Origin: CAZFLM01 sp964519955
Lineage (GTDB): Bacteria; Armatimonadota; Chthonomonadetes; Chthonomonadales; CAJBBX01
Assembly: GCA_964519955.1 (NCBI GenBank)
Contig: CAZFLM010000015.1
Span: 1 to 64,000, forward strand
DNA length: 64,000 bases
Direction: 5' to 3'
The position numbers and the translations under genes were made by a program. Shown piece after piece: positions 9,001-16,844 of this stretch (positions are counted from its first letter, which is position 1; each line of letters opens with the position of its first letter). The notes below the pieces were generated by a model. It was not told the DNA's origin. It made no database searches and saw only the letters and a program-made list of their open reading frames with translations.

Positions 9001-9505
9001 TCGCGACGAACACCGATTCGAGCCGGTCGCGCTCGGTGAGCACCCAGTCGTCGTAGAACCCGGGCATGAAGGGGCCGCCGTACAGGCTCACGGCCAGATC
9101 GAGCGCACCGGCCTCGCCGCCTGTCCCGGCGTGCCTGGCGGCGATGGATACCGCGTTCTCGAAGGCGAGGGCATCCGTGCTGATGGCTGTGGGGAGGAGG
9201 ACGACGGACTGCCGGTCCGCCATCAGGACCTGACCGCGCGCGTGGATGCCCGGTATCTCCAGCTCGCGCCGCAGATGCGTGAGGGCTACACGCAGCGAGC
9301 GGCGCCCGAGATCCGGGTCCGCCTCGGGCCAGAGCAGCTCGACCAGCTCGTCGCGCGACTGCGGCCGCCCGCAGGCCAGCGCCAAGCGCGCCAACAGCAT
9401 TGCCACCTTGCGCGTGGTGAACCGCGACACCACGAGGTCGTGCCCGACCAGGCGCACCTGACCGAGCAACTCCAGCCGCCATGCCGTACTCAGTTCACTC
9501 GTCAA
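6095..9505 (-). CDS. AfsR/SARP-type regulator: winged helix, BTAD, NB-ARC ATPase, TPR
   Basis: 1136-aa cytoplasmic regulator. Residues 1-100 form an OmpR-like winged helix (LELLGQVRLVG, then RDELVELLWPEADPDLGRRSLRVALTHLR split over the recognition region). About 105-250 is the bacterial transcriptional activator domain (AVSLYGGPFMPGFYDDWV, AIGADPSSEECHVLLIELL). After a Pro/Ala linker, FGREDEVARLVRML leads into an STAND-type ATPase with Walker A GMAGVGKTRL near residue 333, Walker B LLVLDNAEHL and a GLPLAIELAAARV motif. The last 450 residues are TPR-like helices. Such proteins activate target promoters through 7-bp direct repeats, and one such site is just beyond its 3' end. The target and signal are unknown. 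Confidence 0.9.
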   Translation of the reverse strand: MTSELSTAWRLELLGQVRLVGHDLVVSRFTTRKVAMLLARLALACGRPQSRDELVELLWPEADPDLGRRSLRVALTHLRRELEIPGIHARGQVLMADRQSVVLLPTAISTDALAFENAVSIAARHAGTGGEAGALDLAVSLYGGPFMPGFYDDWVLTERDRLESVFVATARRAACALREAGALDEAIRVARRAIGADPSSEECHVLLIELLLETGQAAAAAAQCREAERLVFAELDDPVSDEFRLVAQRATAARGAVEPPIGAPAKAPSSAGPDANAPRAGGRQPAGDLPAPSSRTFGREDEVARLVRMLDPAEAATNRAMTAGRLVTLTGMAGVGKTRLAQDAAWQLVDAYRARVCFVPLADVSDASLIGHRIAQYLGATSTNQSEALAAVIDSIGAEPLLLVLDNAEHLAPAVSSIVVSLLRSAPAIRMVVTSRRRLAVPGEAVMAVRPLALPPQGAAPESARYYPAVRLFENRACAADPHFEVSASNVADIASLCAHLDGLPLAIELAAARVAVLPPREMLARISERFELLSDAKHRVPAHQRSLWAAIQWSDLLLPPAVQRYLASVSVFRGGWTIEAAASVGSEPQSLDYTARLCECSLAQAMGGLDHARFALPETIREYAARRLRGDGKRRAQARHAAYFLRFVLRNAPRALTDPAPARALDAEAGNIRAALEWLAANGRTHALVRMTAALVDYWDIRGMARESIRWARWGAGHMERLGPRLGYQALRAAGRLATLLCEFAEAEEYCHRALALARLPKAGVIEAAPLIALAHLQHMRGDYAKSVLAAERARERAAEARSAGHEAAALQQLAQALAAFGDFRRSAEQAEEALAIQRQIGQQRGIADAALLLAETLLNVGQLSAAEPLLAEVERICDSLGDRPGLASALRGQSALAVWRGRYARAGALLDRSEALWAAYGAPEPLADILLRRSELARQTGAYGLADGMAAKALEAWRQRGHRRWTALALCQVSAVCLSTGRPEEARDRADEALALLADDPAPWVLHTPQYHLGRAHLALGDAELSARLLTASLNTRGTAGLRLRAAEGCEALALAESALGRHEHAAELLGCAEATRAALGAPVPPLSAHALEDLASRLSGALGDAAWAHARGRGCHAADRRSSALLADPARAE

Positions 9506-9561
9506 GTCCCATCCAATCCGACGCCCCGGCGCATCGTTGCGCCCGGCATTCGTGGCGCCGA

Positions 9562-11052
9562 TCAGTGCCTAACCAGCGCCCAGTACCGGTCCGGGCTGAA
9601 GCGAGGGCTGTGCTGTACGACGTGGCACGTGCGGCAGACCGTCAGCCCCACCTTGCCGAGCGCGCGTTTGGGGTCGCGCACGTGCGCGGCTCCCGCACCG
9701 TGGCAGCTCTCGCACCCCACGCCGGCGAGGTGAGGCGTGCTGCCGGCGCCGGCAAACCCGCCCTCGCGGTCCGCGCCGACAGCGTGGCACACGATGCACT
9801 CCGGGTCGGCGTCCTCGTGCGCGTCCGCCAGGGTCTTCGTTGCGCGCGCGTGCAGGCTGGCCCGCCACACCTTGGCCGCCGCCGCATGGCACGGAGCGCA
9901 CGCTTCGGAGCCCGCGTAGGCAGCCCCCGACAGCGCCGGCGTGCGCGGCATCTGCGCGAACAGGTCCTCCGCCACCAGTCGGTCCAGGTAGGCCCGCTTC
10001 AGCAGCGCCATCGTCGCGTCATCGGCCAGCGACGGACCCAGGTCGCGATGCCGCACGGAGCAGGACCATGCGGCTCGCGCCCCTGGTAGGATGGGCGTCC
10101 CTGCCCGTCCAGCCCCTGGTGGGATGGGCGTCCCTGCCTGTCCGGCCCCTGGTGGGATGGGCGTCCCTGCCCGTCCTGCCCCTGGTGGGATGGGCGTCCC
10201 TGCCCGTCCCGGTTGGACCGGCCGCAGCTCCGCCACCCCCAACTGCTTGCCCGACTCGCCGCCCCACGCGAACGCGGTTCGGGCGCCCGCGGCCGGCCCG
10301 GCGGACGGGCCTCCATGGGCATAGACGACCAGATCGAACAACGGAAACGCCCGGGCGGCCGCCTTGGCTTCCGAGTGCGGGCCGTGGTACAGCAGCACCC
10401 GAGGCCCGTCGTGAGCCGCGACGCGCGCGCGGAGCCGAGCCAGGGCGGACGCCGGCGTGCCGAATCGCGCGTCCGGGCAGGCTCCCTGAGCAGCCGCTGC
10501 CAGCCGCTCCGAAAGCACGGCGAGGACCAGAACGGAGCGCTTCCTCCCGGCGAATGTGCGCGTGACGACGGCGGTCTCGGCGAAGAGCGGCTTGCCTTGC
10601 GCGTCCGAGGCGTTGGCGCACAGCAGCGGGGCGGTGGAGCGCGCCTGAAGCGCGCGGAGGAAGGGCAGGCCGAGGCCAAAGTCCTTCTCGCCCAGGCCGA
10701 TGGCATCGTAGCCGAGCGCCGAGAGCATCTCGATGAGGGTCTCGGCCTTGATCTCGTCCTGGCGCCCCGCGCCGTCGACCAGGTCGCCGTTCTCCAGCAG
10801 CACCGACGCGCCCCTGGGAGCGAGCTTCTCGAGGAGTGTCGCGCGCCGAAGCACGCCGCCGAGCATCGGGCTGCTGCAGCCGCACGGCGTCAGGTGGCCT
10901 GCCAGCTCACCGCTGAAGACGACGGTTAGTGCGCCGGCCCCGGCGGTGGGCGTCGGGGCACGCTTCGGCGGCGACTGGGCGGCGGAGTAGAGCAGGGGCC
11001 AGACCGGCAGCGCCAGCAGGCATGCCGCGCGCAACCGCCTGAGCAGCCTCAC
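9562..11052 (-). CDS. Tetraheme c-type cytochrome with UshA-like N-terminal domain
   Basis: 496 aa. A membrane or signal segment (ACLLALPVWPLLYSAA) is followed by a metallophosphatase-like domain (LTVVFSGELAGHLTPCGCSS, LLENGDLVDG, LGYDAIGLGEKDF). The usual metal ligands are only partly kept (NHDF is replaced by EKDF), while the PCGC...LGG motif of UshA-like (seleno)proteins is present. The C-terminal part has four heme sites: CAPCH (Cys385), CIVCH (419), CESCH (447) and CRTCH (473), like the cytochrome c554 group. The start is a GTG at 11052 overlapping the upstream TGA by 4 bp, so it is translationally coupled to the DUF1573 gene. Between the two domains sit four in-frame 11-residue repeats (GRAGTPIPPGA) encoded by a REP-like array. 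It is likely a periplasmic electron-transfer protein; its substrate is unknown. Confidence 0.82.
   Translation of the reverse strand: MRLLRRLRAACLLALPVWPLLYSAAQSPPKRAPTPTAGAGALTVVFSGELAGHLTPCGCSSPMLGGVLRRATLLEKLAPRGASVLLENGDLVDGAGRQDEIKAETLIEMLSALGYDAIGLGEKDFGLGLPFLRALQARSTAPLLCANASDAQGKPLFAETAVVTRTFAGRKRSVLVLAVLSERLAAAAQGACPDARFGTPASALARLRARVAAHDGPRVLLYHGPHSEAKAAARAFPLFDLVVYAHGGPSAGPAAGARTAFAWGGESGKQLGVAELRPVQPGRAGTPIPPGAGRAGTPIPPGAGQAGTPIPPGAGRAGTPILPGARAAWSCSVRHRDLGPSLADDATMALLKRAYLDRLVAEDLFAQMPRTPALSGAAYAGSEACAPCHAAAAKVWRASLHARATKTLADAHEDADPECIVCHAVGADREGGFAGAGSTPHLAGVGCESCHGAGAAHVRDPKRALGKVGLTVCRTCHVVQHSPRFSPDRYWALVRH
10086..10208 (+). repeat. REP-like family A tandem array (4 x 33 bp) inside a coding sequence
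   Basis: Four copies at 10086, 10119, 10152 and 10185. Each is GTAG or GTGG, stem GATGGGC, loop GTCCCT, stem GCCCGTC (one GCCTGTC), then a 9-bp link. The period is 33 bp, so the minus-strand cytochrome frame stays open and reads 11 residues per copy. The first copy has GTAG and the others GTGG. Confidence 0.85.
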
Positions 11053-12785
11053 GGCTTGCCTGCCGCGCCGTCGAGCACATTCGCGGTGATCGGCACCTCG
11101 ATGCGCGGCTGGCGCGCGTCGTCGGTTTCGATCACCAGCTTGCGCTTGATGCTGCCCACCGCCCACCCGCCGCCGTAGCTCACGGTGATCCGGTGCTCGC
11201 GCCCGTCCTGGCCCGCCTCGTCCTTGGCCGTCAGCGCGGCGTCACCGGTGTCGATGCGGAGCACCTTGAACGGCTCGCCATGTCGCGAGAGGGTGATAAC
11301 CTGGGTCAGCGGCAGGCGCGTCGCCGGGCGGATGGCGCCGAGGTACAGGCCGGGAGGCGACGCGCCGATGCCCTTCTGGCAGGTAACGGTCATAACCGCC
11401 TCCGGCGCCTGCTGCGATGTGGTGGCCACGACCACGCGGAACGCGGACCGGCCCATCGGCGCCTCGGGCCGCACGGTGATCGCCAGCTTGAACGTGTTCG
11501 CCGCCCCGGCGACCCGGCGAACGACGGCGGTGGCCCATGGCTGTCCGCTCCGCACCTGCTCCACCAGGACCGGCTTCGGGTCGTTCAGCACCAGCGTAGC
11601 CTCGTAGGCGGTGGGGCCGTCGCTGTTGAGATCGATGACCGGGTGGTCGCTCGGCTTGAACTCGGCGCGGAGCTTCACGTTGGCCTTCAGCTCGACCGTG
11701 ACGCTGCGCCGGGCCGGGTCGTTCGACGCAACGTACAGCGCCTTGGTCACCGGGCCGATGAGGCCGTCCGTCCGCAACTGCCCGTCGATCTGCGTGCCGA
11801 CGCCGGCCTCGATGATGACGGACGTGGTTGCCGTGCAGCCGCAGTTGGAGGCGGTCGAGATGGTCAGCGGCCCCTCGCCGTCGTTGCGCACCGGCACCTC
11901 GAACTTGGCCACCGTGCCCTGCCAGACGTCGCCGAGGTCCACGGCAGCCTTGCCGACGAACAGCACGGGGTGGGCGATGCGCGCCGCGACTCTGCGCTTC
12001 GCCAGATCCAGCAGGGCCGCGCGCACCTTGCGGAGCTGCGCGACCAGCGCGACCTGATCGTTTGACGGGGCCACCGTCGTCCGCGCGTCGTGCGTGTCCG
12101 GACCCATTGCGTCGCGGAAGAGAGGCGTCGGCTCCACCCCGAGGTACACGCCGATCGCGTGGGCAAACAGGTGCTCCATCGAGCGGGACGAGTGCGGCGT
12201 CTTGCTGCCGGGTTCGTTCGCCGAGATGCGGACCAGCGCGCCGCGGGTGTCGGCCCCCTGCCGGAGCCGCGCGTCGATGCACACGAACGGCGGGAGCGCC
12301 TTCTCGATGCCGGAGTCCGGGCTCACCGAGCCGGGCGGCAGCGCATTGGCCGCGCGTGACTCCTTGGGTCGGTCGACCTGGTCGGCGAACTGCACGGCAA
12401 CGTCCGCGCTGCCCGCGCTGCGCGTCAGCCGCAGCTTCGGCGTGCCCCTGAGCAGCCCGTTCCACGTGGCGATGGCGCGCTCGGCCGCCTGCCGCCACGC
12501 GTCGCGCGAAGCCGCCGGCGCTCCCGCCCAGTCGACGCTCACGCGCACGTCGTCGGGCACCACCAGCGCGCTCGCGGCCTGCCGCGCCTTGCCGAACTCG
12601 CCCTTCGACAACAGCTCCTCAGCGCGGGCCAGCGCCGCACGCTCCTGCGCCAGCGTGCCCTCCGGCGTCACGGGCGCCAGCGGCTTCTGCTGGGCGTGGG
12701 CGGGGAGGGCGGCGAGGAGTAGGAGCAGCAGCCCGACGGCATGTCGCTGAGTGGCAGGACGGCCTATCTGGAGTCTGTGATTCAT
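11049..12785 (-). CDS. Secreted DUF1573 protein with degenerate zincin-like N-terminal domain
   Basis: 578 aa with a signal peptide (HAVGLLLLLLAALPAHAQ). Residues about 75-260 resemble a matrixin-type peptidase fold, but the zinc site reads HLFAHAIGVYLG where HExxHxxGxxH is expected, so the catalytic Glu is gone and the domain is probably inactive. A DUF1573 domain follows near residues 300-400 (DLGDVWQGTVAKFEVPVRN, NCGCTA), the Ig-like module typical of extracytoplasmic proteins in Bacteroidetes and Planctomycetes. Its stop codon overlaps the GTG of the cytochrome gene, so the two form an operon and probably act together outside the cytoplasmic membrane. Function unknown. Confidence 0.8.
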   Translation of the reverse strand: MNHRLQIGRPATQRHAVGLLLLLLAALPAHAQQKPLAPVTPEGTLAQERAALARAEELLSKGEFGKARQAASALVVPDDVRVSVDWAGAPAASRDAWRQAAERAIATWNGLLRGTPKLRLTRSAGSADVAVQFADQVDRPKESRAANALPPGSVSPDSGIEKALPPFVCIDARLRQGADTRGALVRISANEPGSKTPHSSRSMEHLFAHAIGVYLGVEPTPLFRDAMGPDTHDARTTVAPSNDQVALVAQLRKVRAALLDLAKRRVAARIAHPVLFVGKAAVDLGDVWQGTVAKFEVPVRNDGEGPLTISTASNCGCTATTSVIIEAGVGTQIDGQLRTDGLIGPVTKALYVASNDPARRSVTVELKANVKLRAEFKPSDHPVIDLNSDGPTAYEATLVLNDPKPVLVEQVRSGQPWATAVVRRVAGAANTFKLAITVRPEAPMGRSAFRVVVATTSQQAPEAVMTVTCQKGIGASPPGLYLGAIRPATRLPLTQVITLSRHGEPFKVLRIDTGDAALTAKDEAGQDGREHRITVSYGGGWAVGSIKRKLVIETDDARQPRIEVPITANVLDGAAGKP

Positions 12786-12930
12786 GGCGTAGCCTCATGG
12801 CCTGGCATGTGTCGTTGCGATTGTACCCCTGGTCGATGGGCAGCGGCGCGCCGGTTGGCACCACGGCGGAGCGGCCGCGACACGTAAGGTACCATATCGG
12901 CATCCAACCCCGCCAACCGGACATCTGCCC

Positions 12931-13530
12931 GTGCCCAATCCGTCGCCCGCTGCCGTCTTCCGCGAATGGCTCCTCGTCGGCCTCCGGTCATTCGGGGGCG
13001 GCCCTGCCACGCTGTTCCTCATCCGCCGCGCCTTCGTCGAGGAGCGCGAGTGGGTCACCGCCGACCAGTTCACCCGCGACTGGGCGCTCTGCCAACTCGC
13101 GCCGGGCATCAACCTGCTAGGCCTTACGATTCTGATCGGCCGGCGGCTGCACGGTTGGCGCGGCGTTCTGCTCGGACTGCTCGGCCTGCTCCTGCCCAGC
13201 GCGCTCTGCACCGTGCTGATCACGGCGTTCTACGCGCACGTGCAGGGCGCCCCGGCCGTCAAGCACGCGCTGCGGTTCGTGGTGCCCGCCACGGTGGGTG
13301 TCGGCCTCGCCACCGCGCTGGGCATGCTCAAGCCGCCGGTCGAGGCGTCCAGGCGCGAAGGGACCGGCAGCCTGTCGATCGCGGTTCTGCTCCTCGTCGG
13401 GTCGGCGGCCGCCGCGCTGAAGTACCGCACCGCCGTCTTCCCGATCCTGCTCTGCGCGGGCGGCATCGGCGCTCTCTACCAGGCGATCGGCCGCCGCCGC
13501 GCCCCGTCGCCCGAGGAGGAGGAGGCATGA
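12931..13530 (+). CDS. chrA: Chromate transporter, first half (ChrA family)
   Basis: 199-aa membrane protein, the N-terminal half of a two-gene (short-chain) CHR transporter. It has FREWLLVGLRSFGGGPA near the start (FGGG motif), CQLAPGINLLGL (the PGP-like region reads PGIN here) and five or so hydrophobic segments. CHR transporters export chromate in some bacteria; for paired short-chain forms the substrate is often untested. The start is a GTG at 12931. The stop codon overlaps the ATG of the second half (ATGA), so the two are made in step. Confidence 0.88.
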   Translation: MPNPSPAAVFREWLLVGLRSFGGGPATLFLIRRAFVEEREWVTADQFTRDWALCQLAPGINLLGLTILIGRRLHGWRGVLLGLLGLLLPSALCTVLITAFYAHVQGAPAVKHALRFVVPATVGVGLATALGMLKPPVEASRREGTGSLSIAVLLLVGSAAAALKYRTAVFPILLCAGGIGALYQAIGRRRAPSPEEEEA

Positions 13531-14033
13531 GCCCGCTCGTCTACTTCCTGCTCATGCTGAAGGCCTCGCTGTTCTCCTTCAGCGGCGGCGGCAACCTGCC
13601 CATCCTCCGCGCCGATCTCCTCCCGCTCGGCTGGGCCACGGACAAGCAGTTCGTCGAGTCGATGGCCGTCGGCCAGATCTCGCCCGGGCCCACAGGTCTC
13701 TGGGTCATCGCGCTTGGCTACCTGATGGACGGATGGGTCGGCGCGCTCCTCGCCCTGGTGGCGATCTGCTTGCCGCCTCTCATCGTCATCCCGCTCGCCC
13801 GCATCTACCGGCGCATCCGCCACCTCCCGGAGGTCGAGGGCTTCATGCGCGGCCTCAGTCTCGCCGTCGTCGGCATCTTCATGGTCATCCTGGCCACCAT
13901 CCAGGTCAGCGCCGGGCTCGACCTGCGCGCCGCGGTCATCGTGGTTGTCGCGATGGGCCTCGCACTCAGCAAGCGCGTACCGCTTCTGGCGATCATCGGC
14001 GTTGCCGCGCTCCTCGGCTGGGCGTCTGGATAG
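13527..14033 (+). CDS. Chromate transporter, second half (ChrA family)
   Basis: 168-aa membrane protein completing the pair. It starts MSPLVYFLLMLKASLFSFSGGG (FSGGG motif) and has SMAVGQISPGPTGLWV, the canonical GQISPGP motif of CHR proteins that the first half lacks. The start ATG at 13527 overlaps the first gene's TGA by 4 bp, after a GGAGGAGGAGG stretch that serves as ribosome-binding site. The two halves probably assemble as antiparallel subunits. Confidence 0.9.
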   Translation: MSPLVYFLLMLKASLFSFSGGGNLPILRADLLPLGWATDKQFVESMAVGQISPGPTGLWVIALGYLMDGWVGALLALVAICLPPLIVIPLARIYRRIRHLPEVEGFMRGLSLAVVGIFMVILATIQVSAGLDLRAAVIVVVAMGLALSKRVPLLAIIGVAALLGWASG

Positions 14034-14090
14034 GTGCCGTCTCGATCGGCAGTGATGCCATACGGCGCGGCCGGCGCCGACGCTCCCGGC

Positions 14091-14124
14091 TCCTAACCGG
14101 CCCCTAACGATCGTGGCGTACAGT
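14091..14124 (+). promoter_or_regulatory. Promoter with heptamer direct repeats upstream of the response regulator
   Basis: TCCTAAC (14091-14097), 4 nt, CCCTAAC (14102-14108), 10 nt, then TACAGT (14119-14124) as a possible -10. Direct repeats with an 11-bp period ending 10 bp before the -10 is the layout of PhoB/OmpR-activated promoters. Since the next gene is an OmpR-family regulator, autoregulation is the simplest reading. Confidence 0.5.
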
Positions 14125-14205
14125 AGGGACGTGCGGCTGCCTGCCACGGCGTGGGCTGCCGTCTGCCCCAGGCGCCAGCCCACGCCGCCGGAGGACTATG
14201 CTCGA

Positions 14206-14892
14206 ATGCGCGTGCTTCTGATCGAGGACGACCCGGTTATCTCCGAGAGGATTGCCACCGGTCTCACCAAGGCCGGCTACGATGTCGATACTTCCGCCGA
14301 CGGCGCGGATGGCCTCTCGAAGGCGCGCGGCGGACCGTACTCGGTCATCATCCTCGACCTCATGCTGCCGATCATGGACGGATGGCAGGTGTGCGAGTCG
14401 CTGCGCGCCGGGCGCGAGGCGGTACCGATCCTGATGCTGACCGCCCGCGACGAGATCGAGGACCGGGTGCGCGGCCTCGATTGCGGCGCCGACGACTATC
14501 TCACCAAGCCGTTCGACTTCCGCGAGCTGCTCGCGCGCGTCAAGGCCCTCATGCGCCGCGATAAGGTGCTCAAGGGCCAGGTCATCGCCATCGCCGACCT
14601 CGTGATCGACACCGGCGCGCGTTCCGTTCAGCGCGGCGGAGTGGAGGTGCACCTGACGCCTCGCGAGTACTCGCTGCTCGAAGCGCTGGCGCGCAACGCC
14701 GGCCGGACGCTCTCGCGCGAGGCCATCCAGGAGCGCGTCTGGGGCGACGAGGATAGCTTCTCGAACGTGGTGAGCTTCCACGTCGCGATCCTGCGCAAGA
14801 AGATCGACTCCGGCTTTCCCGTCAAGCTCATCCACACCATCTACGGTGTCGGCTACGTGCTGCGTGCCCCGCGCGACGAGGACCTGCCGTGA
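14206..14892 (+). CDS. OmpR/PhoB-family response regulator
   Basis: 228 aa. Receiver domain 1-120 with acidic pocket EDD (7-9), phosphorylated Asp51 in IILDLMLPIMDGW, Thr in LMLTARDE and the conserved Lys in YLTKPFDF. The DNA-binding winged helix is at about 130-225 (LTPREYSLLEALARNAG, FSNVVSFHVAILRKKID, IHTIYGVGYVL). The ATG at 14206 follows GGAGG and begins directly with MRVLLIEDD; the earlier in-frame ATG at 14113 would add an unrelated 31-residue leader and lies across the promoter. Overlaps the kinase gene by 4 bp (GTGA). Confidence 0.97.
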   Translation: MRVLLIEDDPVISERIATGLTKAGYDVDTSADGADGLSKARGGPYSVIILDLMLPIMDGWQVCESLRAGREAVPILMLTARDEIEDRVRGLDCGADDYLTKPFDFRELLARVKALMRRDKVLKGQVIAIADLVIDTGARSVQRGGVEVHLTPREYSLLEALARNAGRTLSREAIQERVWGDEDSFSNVVSFHVAILRKKIDSGFPVKLIHTIYGVGYVLRAPRDEDLP

Positions 14893-16457
14893 GACCCCGC
14901 AGCTTCCGCGCCAGGCTCACGCTCTGGAACGTGGCGGTCCTGGCGCTGGCCATCTGCGGCCTGGTTGCCGCGGTGCTGCACTTCACGTGGGTGCAGCAGG
15001 ACCTCGCGCGCGACCGCGAGCTGCTGGCGAGGGCCCGGTTCTTCGAGATGTTCGCCTACTTCCCGCCGCCGGGCAGCTCGCCGGGCGGACCGTCGGCGCC
15101 ACCATCGCAGAGCGCGCGTCCGCAGCCCCGCTCGGGCGCTGCCGCACCCGACCGGCGCTCGGCACCCGTGAGGCCCCGCGCGGGCCGGCCCAACGGCCCC
15201 ACTCGGCGGACGTCCGGCGCCTGGTCGAACAACGCCATACCCTTCGACCGCTACTCCGAGCGCTACAACTGGTTCCGCAGCCCCCGTTTCCTCGACTATG
15301 CCGGACGCCTGATGGCCCCGCCCGGCATGACGCCGTGGGACGCCGCGGCCGTCCGCCCGGCCATCGCCGGACGGCTTGTGTATACCTACTCCGACTCGCG
15401 TGAGGAGCGCATCCGCGTCCTGTCGTATCCGGTCCGGCGCGAGGGCAAGGCTGCCGGCGCCATCCAGATCGCGGCGGAGCTCGGCGAGGTGAAGCGGCAG
15501 CGCGCCGAGCAGCTCAAGATCGTGCTGGCGCTCGCGCCGCTCGCCCTCCTCGTCGCGGGCCTTGGCGGGCTGTTCCTCGCCAACCGCGCGCTCGCCCCCG
15601 TCGCCGCCGTCACCGAGGCCGCCGCCCAGATCGGCGAGCAGGACCTGTCCCGACGCCTGGCCGTCCGCGGCGGTGACGAGTTGGCCCGCCTGGCGGTGAC
15701 CTTCAACCAGATGATCGAGCGCCTCGAAGGCGCGTTCCGCGACAAGACGCAGGCGTTCGAACGCCTCGAACGCGCCTATGAGCAGCAGAAGCGCTTCACC
15801 GGCGACGCCTCGCACGAGCTGCGCACGCCTCTGACGCGCATCAAGACCTCCACCAGTGCTGCCCTCCAGCAGGGCGAGACCATCGAGGAGTTCCGCCAGG
15901 CCCTCGAGGTGGCCGACCGGGCGGCCGACACCATGGCGCGCCTCGTCGATCAGTTGCTCATGCTGGCGCGCGCCGACGCCGGGCAGCTCACCCCGGTGCG
16001 CGAGCCCGTCGACCTCGCCGCGGTGCTGGCCGATGCCGTCGACCTGGCGGGCTGCGGCGCCAACGTTTCGCTGGATCTGCCTGCCGAGCCCGTGGTGGTG
16101 CTCGGGGACGAGTCGCTCTTGCTGAGGGTGTTCATCAACCTGATCGAGAACGCGGTGCGCTACACGGCCGCGGACGGCGGCATCACCGCGTCGGCGCGCG
16201 AGGAGGAGGGCAGGGCGGTTGCCTGCGTGGCGGACACCGGCTGCGGCATCGCCCCCGAGCATCTCCCGCGCCTCTTCGAGCGCTTCTACCGCGTCGACAC
16301 GCATCGCAGCCGCGACGCCGGAGGCACCGGTCTCGGCCTCGCCATCTGCCGCAGCATCGTGGATGCCCACAAGGGAGACATCGGGATCGAGAGCGAGATC
16401 GGCGTGGGCACGCGCGTCACGGTGACTCTGCCCCTTGGCCCGCCGCCGTCGGGGTAG
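14889..16457 (+). CDS. Membrane sensor histidine kinase
   Basis: 522 aa, partner of the response regulator upstream. TM1 at about 10-34, a roughly 175-residue extracytoplasmic sensor that is Pro/Arg/Ser-rich in its middle, TM2 at about 212-236, and HAMP (RALAPVAAVTEAAAQIGEQD). The dimerisation box is SHELRTPL with phospho-acceptor His near residue 309. The ATPase shows N box NLIENAVRY, G1 DTGCGI, F box FERFYRVD and G2 GGTGLGLAI. The GTG start overlaps the upstream stop. The signal sensed cannot be told; metal-responsive (CusS-like) kinases share this layout, and a CHR transporter is next door, but that link is inference. Confidence 0.95.
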   Translation: MRPRSFRARLTLWNVAVLALAICGLVAAVLHFTWVQQDLARDRELLARARFFEMFAYFPPPGSSPGGPSAPPSQSARPQPRSGAAAPDRRSAPVRPRAGRPNGPTRRTSGAWSNNAIPFDRYSERYNWFRSPRFLDYAGRLMAPPGMTPWDAAAVRPAIAGRLVYTYSDSREERIRVLSYPVRREGKAAGAIQIAAELGEVKRQRAEQLKIVLALAPLALLVAGLGGLFLANRALAPVAAVTEAAAQIGEQDLSRRLAVRGGDELARLAVTFNQMIERLEGAFRDKTQAFERLERAYEQQKRFTGDASHELRTPLTRIKTSTSAALQQGETIEEFRQALEVADRAADTMARLVDQLLMLARADAGQLTPVREPVDLAAVLADAVDLAGCGANVSLDLPAEPVVVLGDESLLLRVFINLIENAVRYTAADGGITASAREEEGRAVACVADTGCGIAPEHLPRLFERFYRVDTHRSRDAGGTGLGLAICRSIVDAHKGDIGIESEIGVGTRVTVTLPLGPPPSG

Positions 16458-16646
16458 GGCGCTGCGAGATGATCAACAGCCGCCAACGTGTTGCGGCTCG
16501 GCCGCCGGGTCCGTCTGACACTGCGGATCAGCCCGGTTGTTTGGCCGCGCAGGCACATGCGTAACAGCCGGTGAGTGATCGTTCGGAAGGATCGGTTTGC
16601 CGCGGGTATCCGGTGTGCTGGAGCCGCAGGTCGGCAGGAGGAAACG

Positions 16647-16844
16647 ATGAAACTCATCTACACCGCGTTGCTGCTCGTGATCGTGTCGATGCCCGCCAGG
16701 GCCTACCTGGACGCCGGCACCGGCAGCTACATGCTCCAGATGTCCCTCGCCGGAGTGATGGCGCTCGTGTTCACGCTCAAGATGTTCTGGCAGCGGATCA
16801 AGGATGCGTTCGGCCGCGGCTTCGGGATCCACCACCGCTCATGA
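16647..16844 (+). CDS. 65-aa membrane protein of a polysaccharide cluster
   Basis: A signal-like first helix (MKLIYTALLLVIVSMPARA) is followed by YLDAGTGSYMLQM, a second hydrophobic helix (SLAGVMALVFTLKMFW) and a basic tail. The D-x-GTGSY motif plus a helix and KxFWxRIK is a pattern I know from short proteins that sit beside exopolysaccharide methyltransferase and sulfatase-like genes, as here. An excellent ribosome-binding site (AGGAGG, 7 nt before the ATG) decides the start. The stop overlaps the next ATG (ATGA). Function unknown; possibly a membrane anchor for the cluster's enzymes. Confidence 0.75.
   Translation: MKLIYTALLLVIVSMPARAYLDAGTGSYMLQMSLAGVMALVFTLKMFWQRIKDAFGRGFGIHHRS

Noticed and set aside
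10086..10208. CRISPR-like or VNTR non-coding array
   Set aside because: It lies in frame within a gene that has intact domains on both sides, and each copy is a family A hairpin.
16458..16646. Structured RNA (c-di-GMP-like riboswitch) before the polysaccharide block
   Set aside because: The conserved bases of known classes are not present; only weak local hairpins can be drawn.
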